Source of the DNA: Echiichthys vipera
Taxonomy: Eukaryota > Chordata > Actinopteri > Perciformes > Trachinidae
Direction: 5' to 3'
Assembly: GCA_963691815.1 (NCBI GenBank)
Contig: OY829654.1
Location: 4,898,240 to 4,962,239 of the forward strand
DNA length: 64,000 nucleotides
Shown: positions 1 to 23,417 of the stretch, in pieces
How the letters are laid out: each line of letters starts with the position of its first letter
How positions within the stretch are numbered: the first letter of the stretch is position 1
Notes under the pieces: model-generated
Database searches by the model: none
What the model was told of the DNA's origin: nothing
Seen by the model: the letters and a program-made list of their open reading frames with translations, nothing else
Position numbers and translations under genes: made by a program

Positions 1-472
1 CCTAAGCTTGTTAAAACCTGAGAGATCATGTCTGTGCTGACCACTACAGAATGACAAGCTGATTTTGGAAGGTTAAATGGGTTAGGATGAGACCCAGCTG
101 TGGCCCGCTTGCTTTTCCTAACCGCAGGTGTAGGTGTACAGGCTTTACTTCCCGCTTCCTCTGCAATGACTGGTAGCGAATACCCGTCCATCTTTTTGGT
201 GGTTTGAAAATCACTGTTCACCTTTCCTGCTTCTGTGTCAACACCTCTCCCCTCCCGATAACTTGCTTTAGGTCCCACTTTATCACTTTCATCTGAAGTA
301 GCTGTCTCTGATACCTCAGCCCCTTCTGCTACATGAAAAGTATTTGGTGGTTGCACAACATGGGAAGGAAAGACTTCCTCAACAACAACAAAATCAGGCC
401 CTGGTCCTCGGCTACAGGCTGTGCTTTGGTTTGTAACCTAGTTCTAGGTTTGGGAACTGGTCTGGGACAAGG
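1..472 (-). pseudogene. Ty3/gypsy pol C-terminal tail
   Basis: In minus-strand translation this stretch keeps a long readable frame after a shift near 400-410. It is an acidic tail (DFVVVEEVFPSHVV, then a T/S/E-rich part) ending with a basic block, VRKSKRATAGSHPNPFNLP. That block resembles the 'RRSxRxTxGxHPNPFNLP' C-terminus seen in some Ty3/gypsy pol proteins. It supports the element continuing at least to the window edge. Confidence 0.6.
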
Positions 473-820
473 TCACCTATGAACCCTCTTAATGGGACCT
501 CCCTCAACAGGTTCAACTGTTTGTGTGGTACCCTGGATGTCAACTATCTTGTAGACTATTGGACTCCATGCATCTTGAATCTTGTGTCTACCTAACGGTC
601 TGTGACGCAGAAAAACCAACTGACCAATGTTGACCGGGGGACAATACACTTTCTTATTTTGCATGGTGATTTGCTCTGCTAAAGGGTCCCCTGCTAAAGC
701 TGCTGCCCCCGCGACCTGACCCCGGATAAGCGGATGAAGATGAGATGAGATGAGATGAGATGAGATGAGATGAGATTTGCTCTGCTGCCCTCTGCTCTGA
801 GTACACTCAGGCTCTTTCAT
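473..820 (-). pseudogene. Integrase C-terminal region with repeat insertion
   Basis: Frame-shifted continuation of the integrase. It carries the SH3-like C-terminal block (VNIGQLVFLRHRPLG ... DAWSPIVYKIV). Upstream of it a run of HLISS-type residues is encoded by a pentanucleotide microsatellite (about 739-776), which is not a normal part of this protein. The stop at 473 is probably another disruption, since matching tail sequence continues to near position 1. Confidence 0.8.
739..776 (+). repeat. (GATGA)n pentanucleotide microsatellite
   Basis: About seven and a half copies of a 5-bp unit inside the integrase tail. It encodes serine/histidine/leucine repeats on the minus strand and probably expanded after the element died. 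Confidence 0.9.
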
Positions 821-1895
821 GTGCCTGTCTCAGTCTCTCCTGATGAACAGTCAACCAGTCCTGTTTCCTGTCTGACACACAATCACGCCCTAGTAGTGCA
901 TCTACTGGGAGATGTGGCCGCACCCCAAAAAGCAGAAAATAGGGCGAGTACCCTGTGGAATGAGGAGTAACATTATAGGCATATACTAGTTCAGGAAGAT
1001 GCTCTGGCCAACGCCTTTTTTTCTCCAGTGGAAGTGTCCTAAGCAAATCATGAAGTGTTCGATTGTATCTTTTGCATTGAGCGTTTCCTTGTGGCCTGTA
1101 AGGAGTTGTTCGTGTCTTTTTAACCCCATAGAGTCTGCAAAGCTCTGCTATAACTTCACTCTCAAAGTTCCTGCCTTGGTCCGAGTGTAGTCTCTCAGGA
1201 ACCCCATACTTCATGAACCACTCCCTCAGCAAAACGTTAGCTGTTGTGTCAGCTTTCTGATCCTTGGTCGGATATGCTTGGGTGAACTTTGTGAACACAT
1301 CTGTCACAACCAGGACATTTTCACGGCTATCTGAGGCTGGCTCCAACACTGTAAAATCAACCGCCACTACTTCCAGTGGTCGAGAGGCCAGGAAGGCTTG
1401 AATAGGAGCATGGATTTTTGGCTGCGGCATCTTAGTAAGAATGCACCGCTCACAGTTTTTAACCCAGTTTTCAACATCCACACATAGACCTACCCAGAAA
1501 CACCTCTCTCTTAACAAGTTTATAGTGTGCTCTATGCCTTGATGTCCCATATTGTTGTGTACATTCACCAGGACTTGGTCTTTCAAACAACTAGGAACAA
1601 GTAACTGCCACAATTCCCCATGACGTTGATCGTGAATAACCCTGTACAACAACCCTTCCCTTTGTATGTTATTCCACTGTTTCAACAGCTTTTTCACTTG
1701 ACTTGACAACGCTGGCCTCTCTCGGTGTCCTGGCCTCCTCCCCCTATCCCAAAATGCCCTAAATCCTTTTAGGGTGGGATCACTGGTCTGAAAACCCACT
1801 AGCTCATCCCTGGTGTACCCTGGCAGTGTCAGTGTGTTGCCTTGTCCCGCACTATTTTCACCAGACACTGACTCTGCAACCCGAATCTGTCTCAC
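807..1895 (-). pseudogene. Ty3/gypsy integrase, catalytic Glu replaced
   Basis: A 362-codon frame holding the HHCC zinc motif (H-x4-H in HNNMGH, C-x2-C in CERC) and the catalytic core. The first catalytic Asp is in VVAVDFT and the second in HSDQGRNF. Where the third acidic residue is expected (the PQGNxQxE motif) this copy reads PQGNAQCKRYN, so the glutamate is a lysine. With that substitution the DDE triad is incomplete. The frame then ends early and the C-terminal part lies in another frame (473-820). Confidence 0.9.
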
Positions 1896-1913
1896 TTTGA
1901 AACACTCAAGACC

Positions 1914-2255
1914 TTAAGTAGCCAGACCAGGATCCAGTCTTGTCCCTCGCCAAACAGGGTTACAAATAGCCACGTAATTGTCAAACTCGAAATCAGGGTC
2001 AGTTTCAGGCTCCCCTGCAAACTCCTTCCTAGAGAGTGCATCTGCAGCAGCGTTGCTCGAGCCAGGCCAATACTTTACCTCAAACTCAAAAACCGACAGT
2101 TGTGCTACCCACCTCTGCTCTATAGCACCTAACTTGGCTGTCTTGAGGTGACAGAGATGGTTATTGTCAGTCAGGACAACAAACTTTGAACCCAGCAAGT
2201 AGCCCCGGAACTTTTCAGCAACTGACCATTTCAAGGCAAGTAACTCTAATTTCAT
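1914..2255 (-). pseudogene. Ty3/gypsy RNase H and connector
   Basis: Continues the RT after a frameshift near 2252. The MKLELLALKWSVAEKFRGYL block and the TDNNHLCHL block are the RNase H motifs typical of Ty3/gypsy, followed by QRWVAQLSVFEFEVKYWPG and the ADALSR motif (residue order A-D-A-L-S-R). The frame closes with a stop at 1914-1916. Reading resumes in the same frame into the integrase, so this stop is a nonsense change and not a natural end. Confidence 0.88.
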
Positions 2256-3074
2256 GCTATATAATTCCGGTCATTTTTCTCAGCTTGACATAGACGGCGG
2301 CTAGCATATGCTATGACTCGTTTGGTGTCTCCCTGCTGTTGACACAACACAGCGCCTAATCTATTCTGGCTGGCATCTGTCTCAACTAAAAAGGGTTGTG
2401 TGAAATCAGCAAAACCCAAAATAAGAGCTGAAGTAAGTTTTTCCTTTAACTGCTCAAAAGAAAATTCACACTCAGATGTCCACATTGCACGAAGCTGGTG
2501 ACTTACTTTTCCTGTTTTCTTGACACCTGAACATTTGTTGACTAGGTCATGCAGTAGTCCAGCAACTTGTGAGAAACCCTGGATGAGTCTCCTGTAGTAA
2601 CTACAGAACCCGAGAAATGACTGTAACTCTTTAACAGTGGTTGGAAACTTCCAGTCCTTAACAGCAGATACCTTGGAGGAGTCAGTCCCTACACCTGCTG
2701 CGGACACCTGATGGCCCAAAAACTTCACTGACTGCTGTAAAAAAGCACACTTCTGTGGTTTCACCTTAAGACCCGTCTCTGCCAGTCTCTTAAACACTGT
2801 CTCAAGTCTTTCCAGATGCTGCTCAAATGTCTCAGAAAAGACCAAAATATCATCAAGATAAACCAGGAGTATCTGAAAAATTTGATAATTCATAGTAACC
2901 TGCATAAGTCTCTGAAAAGTAGCTGGCCCGTTACAAACGCCAAAGGGCATTCTCACATACTCATACAGGCCAAATGGCGCAGTGAATGCTGTCTTAGCCC
3001 TATCTCTCTCATGCATGGCCACCTGATGGTATCCACTCGCCAGATCAATGGTTGAAAAAGTTGGAGCCCCTCAG
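2252..3074 (-). pseudogene. Ty3/gypsy reverse transcriptase, partial
   Basis: The open frame runs from about 3074 to a stop at 2252. It starts inside the RT palm (FSTIDLASGYHQVAM, with the first catalytic aspartate in the IDLASGY block) and has the YLDD active-site box (LLVYLDDILVFSE), the thumb and the start of the RNase H region (VETDASQNRLGAVL). The N-terminal fingers are missing because of the junction at 3074. The frame ends at RNYIA followed by a stop, where related elements continue directly into the next frame, which suggests a one-base loss. Confidence 0.92.
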
Positions 3075-3628
3075 TGAATCAAAACTCTAATCTATCCTCG
3101 GAAGAGGAAATGCATTTCAAATCCAGTAACACACTCAGACAGAGACTTGTACATCCCAAGGACAGAACACCACACCACCACAAAAGCAATCTGGTTTATG
3201 CTGTCCAATGCAACGAGGAATGCAAAGATCTTTACATTGGAGAAACAAAACAACCACTCCATAAACGCATGGCCCAACACAGGAGAGCTAACTCCTCAGG
3301 CCTGGACTCCGCTGTCCACTTACATCTCACAGAGAAAGCCCACTCCTTTGATGACAACAATGTCCAAATCCTGGACAGAGAGGACAGATGGTTTGAATCA
3401 GGAATAAAAGAAGCCGTCTATGCAAAAGTAGAGAAGCCATCTCTAAACAGAGGAGGAGGTCTGAGACACCACTTATCTCCAATTTACAATGCTGCCCTTT
3501 CATCCCTTCCCAGGAGATTCAACAATCTAACCTCAAAGAACAACTGTTCACAAATGGCCTCCTGTGACTCCAACAACTATCGTTGTTGGGCTTTGTTAGG
3601 GCTCAATAGAGCCCTAACAAAGCGGTAG
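3074..3628 (+). pseudogene. Penelope-like GIY-YIG endonuclease fragment
   Basis: A 184-codon open stretch recognisable from about residue 12. The GIY half is SNLVYAVQC (Tyr42), the YIG half is DLYIGETKQPL (residues 52-62), then HKRMAQHRR with the conserved arginine. Cysteines 46 and 50 and later histidines fit the CCHH zinc motif reported for Penelope endonucleases. The WFESGIKEAVY block holds the expected catalytic Glu, followed by KPSLNRGGGLRHHLSP, a very typical end. The first ATG is probably not native, because the frame is cut by the element's 5' truncation. No RT is present, so it cannot be autonomous. Confidence 0.88.
3570..3623 (+). repeat. Two tandem tetraloop hairpins
   Basis: Hairpin 1: 3570-3577 pairs perfectly with 3582-3589 (8 bp, loop tatc). 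Hairpin 2 starts at the next base: 3590-3604 pairs perfectly with 3609-3623 (15 bp, loop aata). Both lie at the end of the endonuclease frame of the Penelope-like element. A role in the RNA is inference. Confidence 0.9.
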
Positions 3629-3786
3629 TCGAAACCAACTTCCCACCAACGACTGCCACTCTTACAACGGTCTTTGGCACTTGGTGCACAAAGGGTCCCA
3701 GTGACATCATCGGCCTTGTGAGAGGTTAAATACTGGGATCTCCACACCAGAAAGTTGGACCAGTCCCAGCCTGGTCAGATGCGTAC

Positions 3787-3830
3787 ATGAACTGATGAAG
3801 CCTCTTGGATGAGAGGTGAAACGTCTTCAT
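3787..3830 (+). ncRNA. Hammerhead ribozyme motif (Penelope type)
   Basis: All core parts are visible: helix I arm ATGAA (3787-3791), CTGATGA (3792-3798), helix II closing 3800-3805 with 3812-3817 around a 6-nt loop, GAAA (3818-3821), then C-GTC (3822-3825) and the helix I return arm TTCAT (3826-3830). Helix III is reduced to the self-complementary ACGT, as expected for hammerheads that act as dimers. Hammerheads in Penelope-like elements are established knowledge. Activity of this copy is not shown. Confidence 0.75.
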
Positions 3831-3905
3831 AGACAAATAACCAGTCCAGTTGCTTTTGACTGAAATTGCTTTGGGGATAACAATGACCTGGACACATGAG
3901 AACAT

Positions 3906-5814
3906 TCACAGGCTCTAAAACAAGTTATTTTCTCCCCATAAAGTAATAATTACTCAGTTACAGTTACAGAAAACATCACAGACATGAATTAATGGAGTTT
4001 TAAACGATTTAGCAAATTGTTTAACGCATGATTTGCTTACATTAATAACTAACGTATGGATATAGCATAGTCTTAGCTAACTTAGCAACTGTTTCATAAG
4101 CCTACTGTATTCTTTTTTTTTTTTTTACTTTCTCACCAGTTCTGATAAGTGTAGTCACCAAAATAGTTGCACGGATGTTCTACAGTACAAAGTCAGATAG
4201 TGACTACAGTTACTGCATCTTGGAGAGTACAATGTTAATATTATTGACATGGCGGTAAAACACCCAAACGCTGGTCTTGTCTAGATGGTAACTCAAGATT
4301 TGCGAAAGTCTTGCAAGGTGGTTATAGTTAGGCATTGACCTCGGATGGTTAAGATTTAAGAAGAATGCTCACATTAAACCAGAATTTTCCTTTCATTTAA
4401 AGCCAAAATAGCCAGTTGAATTTTGCCAGGACATCGACTTTCAGTTTTGACTTTTCAACACAACCATGCTGCAAACCAAATATGGTCAAAATCAACAATG
4501 CGAGAGAATGACATGGTCGGTTTCTAACACGTTTGCTACATTCACCAAGTAGCCATTTCTCTATCTGATCCAGTTGCTCTGCGTTGTGTCTGAACCACCT
4601 GACTTGAGTCTGTTTTCCATCCAGGAAGAAGACACCTCACAGAAGCTGGTGTGCCTCCACCTCCCTCCCATGCTCATGTATGGAAAGAGCTCAGCAGTGT
4701 TTCCACAACAAACACAACAGGAGCTTTCTCTGCTCTGCTTTCTCACAACTTTTCATCACCTCTGTCAACACGCTCGCACCACCACCGTCATTTGGAAAAG
4801 TGACACGACCACTAAGTCTATTGTGATTTGTCTTAGTAATTAATAACTGGTTCAGTAAAATGAAAAAGACCTCTTTGTAGGGACTTCATCGACAGATATA
4901 TTTTCTGTAATAGCTTGACTCTCTACTTGAACATATTCAACTTCAAACTCTCTGTGATTGTGCTGGAATATTCCACATCACAGCTGACTTTTCTTTGTAG
5001 TGATATCAGGTTGTGTAATGTGATACAAACAGTGTGAAGGGAATTATTTGATAAACTGTAAAGGCTTTAAAAGGCAATTTAAATGCACAAGATGGGATTT
5101 TCATCTGCCCGGGTTCTCATTCAGAGCAATAACAGAAGATGCAGACTGGCAACGTCGTGAAGCAGCGTGGGATGTTGTTGTCTTCTGTAAGCTTCTCGTA
5201 GAGGTCTCCTCGTCTCCAAAACAAATCCATCCAGTAATTAAAACCCTGCATCCGGTTTAAGTATAGAGTTAAAATGACCAAGATCTTTAAAGGTGCATCA
5301 AAAAAAAAAAAACTGGATAAAATGTTAATTTATGAAGCTTCTGGCAGTTGCTTGCACAAAGGGGACATTGACAGGTGCCCAAATGAAACAAAATGGCACA
5401 TTTCTCTGGTTTGAGCATTGCTGGATATATTTGTGAAAATGTATGAACACAACTCAACTAAATATAAAACATTGTCATTTTAAGACATTTAAATGCAGAA
5501 CAGTTACAATATATTTGTATACCTTTAACCCCTCATCTTGCTGCAGTGATAGTGAGGTAGAAGTGCACTCCAGGGTGCATCAGTCCACTGTGACATCACC
5601 GGTGGGCATGGTTACAAGTGCAACAGACCACACTGCAGTTTGTGATTGTTATTATCAGTCAGTGGATGTAAAGTCAACCAGACTATGATTAATAACTATG
5701 AAAACCATATTCTTTCTACAAATATGAAAGACCGAGACATGTATTCAGAAAAACTCCCACATTTCATCTGCATCTGTGAAAAGAGTTGAGAAAGAAAAAA
5801 AAGTGCAGTGGCGT
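3906..5814. other. Intergenic, nothing recognised
   Basis: AT-rich DNA between the Penelope-like element and the 3' end of tcea2. It has short A/T runs (for example 4111-4126 and 5299-5310) and only short, unrelated open frames. A stretch at 4285-4345 resembles 27185-27250, suggesting an old shared repeat. Confidence 0.6.
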
Positions 5815-5834
5815 GGTCTTAATCCAAGAGCAAC

Positions 5835-5840
5835 TTTAAT
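5835..5840 (-). terminator. tcea2: Poly(A) signal ATTAAA of tcea2
   Basis: ATTAAA on the minus strand, followed about 35-45 nt downstream by a T/CT-rich stretch suited to a downstream element. No AATAAA lies between the stop and this point. Confidence 0.6.
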
Positions 5841-6034
5841 AGAAATGTTAAGGGCAAAATATTGCAGCAGCACGACATTCCCATCTGCTGTTTCTACAAA
5901 ATGTGATTTCAGTCCGGCTTAAAGCTTCATCTAGCGTAAGCAATAAACTCTTAAGTGCTCCATACAAAACAAATGAAACCATATACACAACATGATCCGG
6001 CATACTTTTCTCTAATATATTACAGCTTTTTTTA

Positions 6035-6039
<5 letters not shown>

Positions 6040-6071
<32 letters not shown>
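6040..6071. repeat. (TA)n microsatellite
   Basis: About 16 TA units in the tcea2 3' untranslated region. Confidence 0.95.
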
Positions 6072-6073
<2 letters not shown>

Positions 6074-6185
6074 AAATTATACAAAAAAAAAAAACTAAAT
6101 TCATTTTTTAAATCCAAATTCAAGTCACTTTAGTTAGTTTGCTTGATGACACACGCGCGCACACACACACACGCACACAAACTCT

Positions 6186-19022
<12,837 letters not shown>

Positions 19023-19240
19023 GTCGAGCGGCTTTCTCTCCGTCAGTTCTCCTCCTCTGCTGCGGTCAGAAGCCCATTGATGGAGGAGAAACTCCCCCGG
19101 TCTCTCTTTCTCTTTCCTTCTCTTTACGCAGCCTGTCTGTCTCCTGCTCCCCCAGCTGCTGCCCCCCTCTCGTTTGTTGTTGTGTGTCCCTGTGGGACGC
19201 TGGGAGTTGTAGTTCTCTTTTCCCCAAATTCAGGAGCCTG
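19023..19240 (-). promoter_or_regulatory. tcea2: tcea2 promoter region
   Basis: GC-rich DNA directly upstream of the start codon, without a TATA box. It contains the ZNF143/SBS-like site listed separately. The position of the transcription start is not visible. Confidence 0.55.
19199..19213 (-). promoter_or_regulatory. ZNF143 (SBS-type) site ACTACAACTCCCAGC
   Basis: Matches the SBS2 motif ACTACAAYTCCCAGM, found near start sites of many vertebrate housekeeping promoters. It lies about 180 bp upstream of the tcea2 start codon and is read on the gene strand. Confidence 0.7.
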
Positions 19241-19631
19241 CTGTCCTGCAGCCGGAGGGGACCTCGTGGATGGGCATGCGAGCACTTTATTCATCATTAA
19301 ACGGATCATGGGAAACATAGAGCATAAATGGTTGTTGATGATGCTTGTTGCACGCATGATTTGTAATATTTTTAAGATGCAATGGTGCACTGGTGCACAA
19401 AAGAGTACTTCAGTCTAACCTTTATTAAATGTTTGAACCCTGTATCTCCAGTTGGATGGTAACAAATCTCACAGTGTCTCTCAGTGTTCAGAACGTGTTT
19501 GGGGTCAGAAGAAACGTTGCAAAGCAGACCCATGAAGTTTGTATCACATTTTGAGCGCACTGGCTTAAAAGAGCTCCAAGTTACACAGTTACAATTTAGC
19601 CAATAAAAGCATCATGATGGCCATTGCTGCA

Positions 19632-19810
19632 CTCATGGATGGATTACTCAACAGACCTACAGGGCACAGGCCCAGGGGCCCATAAAGTCAGGGGCCTTGA
19701 CTGATAAAATGATCACAGAGAGATGCTAAATGACCACAAGTATACATAAAATGACCACACAAAGACAGAATAAGGACTACCGGAATGCAAACGACCACAG
19801 AGACAAAAAA
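19632..19810 (+). repeat. Repeat family B, second copy
   Basis: Resembles 14393-14540: GGATGGATTACT, GGGCACAGGCCC and CATAAAGTCAGGGGCC, followed by ATGACCACA-rich sequence, but without the expanded satellite. Confidence 0.75.
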
Positions 19811-21935
19811 AGAAGACAGACATGCACAATGATTAAAAATGCACTGCTGCATCACTCAACAGCGGGAGGGTTCAGTTGAAAATATATCCTCTGATAGAAA
19901 CAGAGAGCTCAGCCATAATGAACTCTGTTTTCAGGCTGTAGGCTTATCATCCTGGTGGTGTTTGGCTTGGTCATCCTCCTTTAGGATGGAGATCGTGTTT
20001 GAGCTGCTGGAAACCTCCCATCCCGAATACAAACACAAGCAAGTGAATCAGCTCATGCTCACTCCTTAATTAGAACATTTTGACTGCATAGTTGGAATGA
20101 GTTCAGTGTTTTTGATAGGTATAATACACAACTTGGGAAATTAACACATGCATGGAAACAGTTGTTAAATAACCATTTAAATGGTCCTCTCTCTGGAGGA
20201 AGATTCAGTTTGGAGTGACTGTAAATGACCCTTTCCAACAGCTCAATAAGTCAGTCTGCATGTACTTACTATGTCTTTCCTCTAGATGTCACTGTTGTTA
20301 AAGTTATTTTGGACTTAATGTCCAATGCCGGAATGATAGTTTGCATTTCTGTGGGACACCGACTGATTGACTGATTTTAACTGCATGTTAAGTAGTAATG
20401 AAATAGCTATCAGTGGGAGTGATGCAGGTGTAGTGACTGAAGGCTTCACTTTAGTACTGAATTTCTCTCAACAGTACAGATACATTTCTTCTCTATATCT
20501 GAGTTTTTTGGTCACCTTTTTTTTTTTTTTTTTAGAATAAAGCACTTATTAAACAAAGTGTCACAACAGGTAGCAGCTTAAAACTAACAAATTATTAGAT
20601 GTAGTACAATATCTGATCAAATGGATTTGATTTTTAAATTAGGTCAATCAAAATCTATTTGAGTGGTATAAAAGACACCAGAAAACAGCTAAAGTATGAC
20701 CAACAAAACTCATGTGAAAGACAAACTCCACAACAGAAATGTTTTTGTGAGATTGAAGGTGACTCTGGCTCAGGCAGCCTCATTTCCTTGTGAGTGTGGC
20801 AAGTTTCATTCAGCATGAGAAAGGAAAAGTCTATATTTTGTCTCCATGTGGTTCTTACCAGGTGTAAAGAGTTTTGCCATATGCCAGTTTTGTGCCAGAA
20901 TGTGCACACATGTTGTAATGACCCATATTTACGCTGTGAGTTGTTAGGCGACCTCTAGTGGCCTTGGTATTTATCACAGAAGCAAATAAGGAAGAGAGGT
21001 GATGAAGTATAAACTAAAGAGGTCGGCGGTGGATTGATGGTTCAAAGAAACACAGGACTTTCCCCCAGGAGACGGATCGCTGTTCATGTCCTGTGTGAAA
21101 CATAGGACATGGATGTGGTAGTGTTTCCCAGAGGCCAGTTAGCAATGTGTGGTTCAGGGCTGTACGGAGACCTTTTGAGGGGCAGGGGCAGACAGACTCT
21201 GACAACAGATATGTGAACTGCTTTTATATGGATCATAATATGCAAACATACATAACTAAATGTCTGTAGGTAAAGCAAAGATATGTCTTTTTTTAAACTT
21301 CAGTGTTTCCTGGAGCTGAATAATCATAATGCCTTTTGAAGTATATATAGCGTGATCGGGCTGACATTCATGTGATAAAGACATCTATTTTACTTGTATA
21401 TTCTGTATTTATGAGGGACACATCAGAGCGTCAGGAAATATAAAACATTTACTAAAACGTAACAACTTAACTGCTAATATTTTCTCTGCTTTGACCATCA
21501 GCAGCTCCAGCTGTCTGCTCTGAGTTCATCCTCCGTCTCTCTTCCCGGCACACACAGACTAGCCCTAATGATTTACCTAATAACTTCCTCCGCACCGCTG
21601 CCAGCCTGTGTCACTGCGCGTAGAACAGGAAATCAGTTGATGAAGATGCACAACTTCTTTCACTTCCAAAAGACAAAACTGAGTTAGAACCTCTGATAAA
21701 ACAGGCCGGAGCGACCTGCTGCGCTCGCCACCATCTTTGCACCGATGTCAACAAACAAAGTCAAAAGTAGATAGAACGAAGAAACAACCTTTTTGAATCG
21801 TTCATATTTTAATCGCTTTTTAAATGACTCAAGATGCATCGTTACATCCCTAGCTCAGATTAATACCCCAACCAGAAGTTAGAGCAAAACTGTGCACACA
21901 CATACTGCAGACCGTGAGCACAAGCAGGCTTTGTG
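19811..21935. other. Intergenic, nothing firm
   Basis: A T run at 20518-20534. Sequence at 21780-21855 ends in ATCGTTACATCCCTAG, which looks like a hAT-like terminus, but no partner end was located. No exon recognised. Confidence 0.5.
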
Positions 21936-21937
<2 letters not shown>

Positions 21938-22030
<93 letters not shown>

Positions 22031-22034
22031 TGTA

Positions 22035-22067
<33 letters not shown>

Positions 22068-22068
22068 A
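21938..22068. repeat. (TG)n microsatellite
   Basis: About 45 TG units, then imperfect TG with TA/CG interruptions. Confidence 0.97.
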
Positions 22069-22390
22069 ATTATTGAAAAATGTGTGCTAAAGTGCCCTCT
22101 AGGAGCCAAAACATGTCTAAGGGGCCCCCCTCAGTAGCGAGGACACACTGCCCTGCCCTTCAAAGAGTCTCTGCACGCCACTGTGAGTCATTTTCAAGGA
22201 GTGAACATTAAGTTAATATAAAGTTGTCACAACCAAAAAAGCGGCTCCCTGCTCTAATATCAGCAAAGGATGCATCCTGGGAGACTGTGTCTGATTAATC
22301 GGAGCATATAAATGTCCCATATTACTCTATTAAACAAACTGCCCCAACAGTGCTCAGCTCTGTGTGCCCCAGTGGTCCTGTCTCTGTCTC

Positions 22391-22409
22391 ATGTGTGTGT
22401 GTGTGTGTG

Positions 22410-22452
<43 letters not shown>

Positions 22453-22518
22453 GTGTGCGTGTGTGTGTGTGTGTGCGTGTGTTTGTGTGCGTGTGCATGC
22501 GTGTGTTTGTGTGTGTGC
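22391..22518. repeat. Interrupted (TG)n microsatellite
   Basis: TG repeats broken by CG, TT and CA variants. Confidence 0.95.
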
Positions 22519-22739
22519 TTCTATTCCTCCAGTCTTCTGCTCTTCAATGAGGTCTCTCATTCTTCTCTTCTTTTTTCTTCTATGATCCTTTCTTTCTCAT
22601 GTCCTCTTCTGATCGTTCTTCTCTCCCCATATTATCCCCTCACCTCTCCATCTTCCTTCTTCATCCTCCTCTCTTTCTCCCACTTTCCCAGGGGTGCAGA
22701 TGTGATATCAGGATTGGGGGGTCAGGGGCAACTTGAGTC

Positions 22740-22780
22740 CCTCTCTCTCTCTCTCTGTCTCTCTGTCTCTCTGTCTCTCT
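22740..22780. repeat. (CT)n microsatellite
   Basis: CT units with GTCT interruptions, just before the 28-bp minisatellite. Confidence 0.9.
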
Positions 22781-22790
22781 CATTTTACTC

Positions 22791-23417
22791 AACTGTTATA
22801 TTAGTAAATCATCATTTGAACTGTTATATTAGTAAATCACCATTTTAACTGTTATATTAGTAAATCATCATTTTAACTGTTATAGTAGTAAATCATCATT
22901 TTACTGACCTGTTATATTAGTAAATCATCATTTTAACTGTTATATTAGTAAATCATCATTTTACTGAACTGTTATATTAGTAAATCATCATTTTAACTGT
23001 TATATTAGTAAATCATCATTTTAACTGTTATAATAGTAAATCATCATTTTAACTGTTATATTAGTAAATCATCATTTTAACTGTTATATTAGTAAATCAT
23101 CATTTTAACTGTTATATTAGTAAATCATCATTTTAACTGTTATATTAGTAAATCATCATTTAACTGTTATATTAGTAAATCATCATTTTAACTGTTATAT
23201 TAGTAAATCATCATTTTAACTGTTATATTAGTAAATCATAATTTTAACTGTTATATTAGTAAATCATCATTTTACCGAACTGTTATTTTAGTAAATCCTC
23301 ATTTTAACTGTTATATTAGTAAATCATCATTTGAACTGTTATATTAGTAAATCATCATTTGAACTGTTATATTAGTAAATCATCATTTGAACTGTTATAT
23401 TAGTAAATCATCATTTT
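22791..23417. repeat. 28-bp minisatellite, about 22 units
   Basis: The unit is AACTGTTATATTAGTAAATC plus ATCATTTT. Most units are identical, with a few ACTG or TTTG variants. There are no unique spacers between units. Confidence 0.97.

Larger units (their letters stand above)
1..3074 (-). mobile_element. Ty3/gypsy LTR retrotransposon, pol part, broken
   Basis: Minus-strand pol of a Ty3/gypsy-type element. Read 5' to 3' on the minus strand the order is reverse transcriptase, RNase H, integrase and C-terminal tail, which is the Ty3/gypsy order (integrase after RNase H). It is inactive: a frameshift lies between RT and RNase H, an in-frame stop between RNase H and integrase, more frameshifts lie near 810 and 400-470, and a pentanucleotide repeat sits inside the integrase tail. 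The gag, protease and N-terminal RT parts are missing because the element ends abruptly at about 3074 against a Penelope-like element. The other end leaves the window, so no LTR is seen. Confidence 0.93.
3075..3905 (+). mobile_element. Penelope-like element, 3' part
   Basis: A 5'-truncated Penelope-like retroelement in plus orientation: a GIY-YIG endonuclease fragment, two strong hairpins, a hammerhead-type motif, and a tail containing CCAGTCCAGTTGC and AACAATGACCTGGAC, sequences I associate with fish Penelope-like 3' ends. The RT domain that should precede the endonuclease is missing. The left edge abuts the gypsy element at 3074/3075. Confidence 0.85.
5815..6185 (-). other. tcea2: tcea2 3' untranslated region
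   Basis: Runs from the stop codon to the poly(A) signal. It contains an alternating purine-pyrimidine CA/CG stretch (6151-6180), A/T runs and a (TA)n tract. The end is inferred from the ATTAAA signal and a downstream T-rich element. Confidence 0.65.

Noticed and set aside
22791..23417. Regular direct repeats resembling a CRISPR array
   Set aside because: No unique spacers, a vertebrate genome, and no cas genes; it is a minisatellite.
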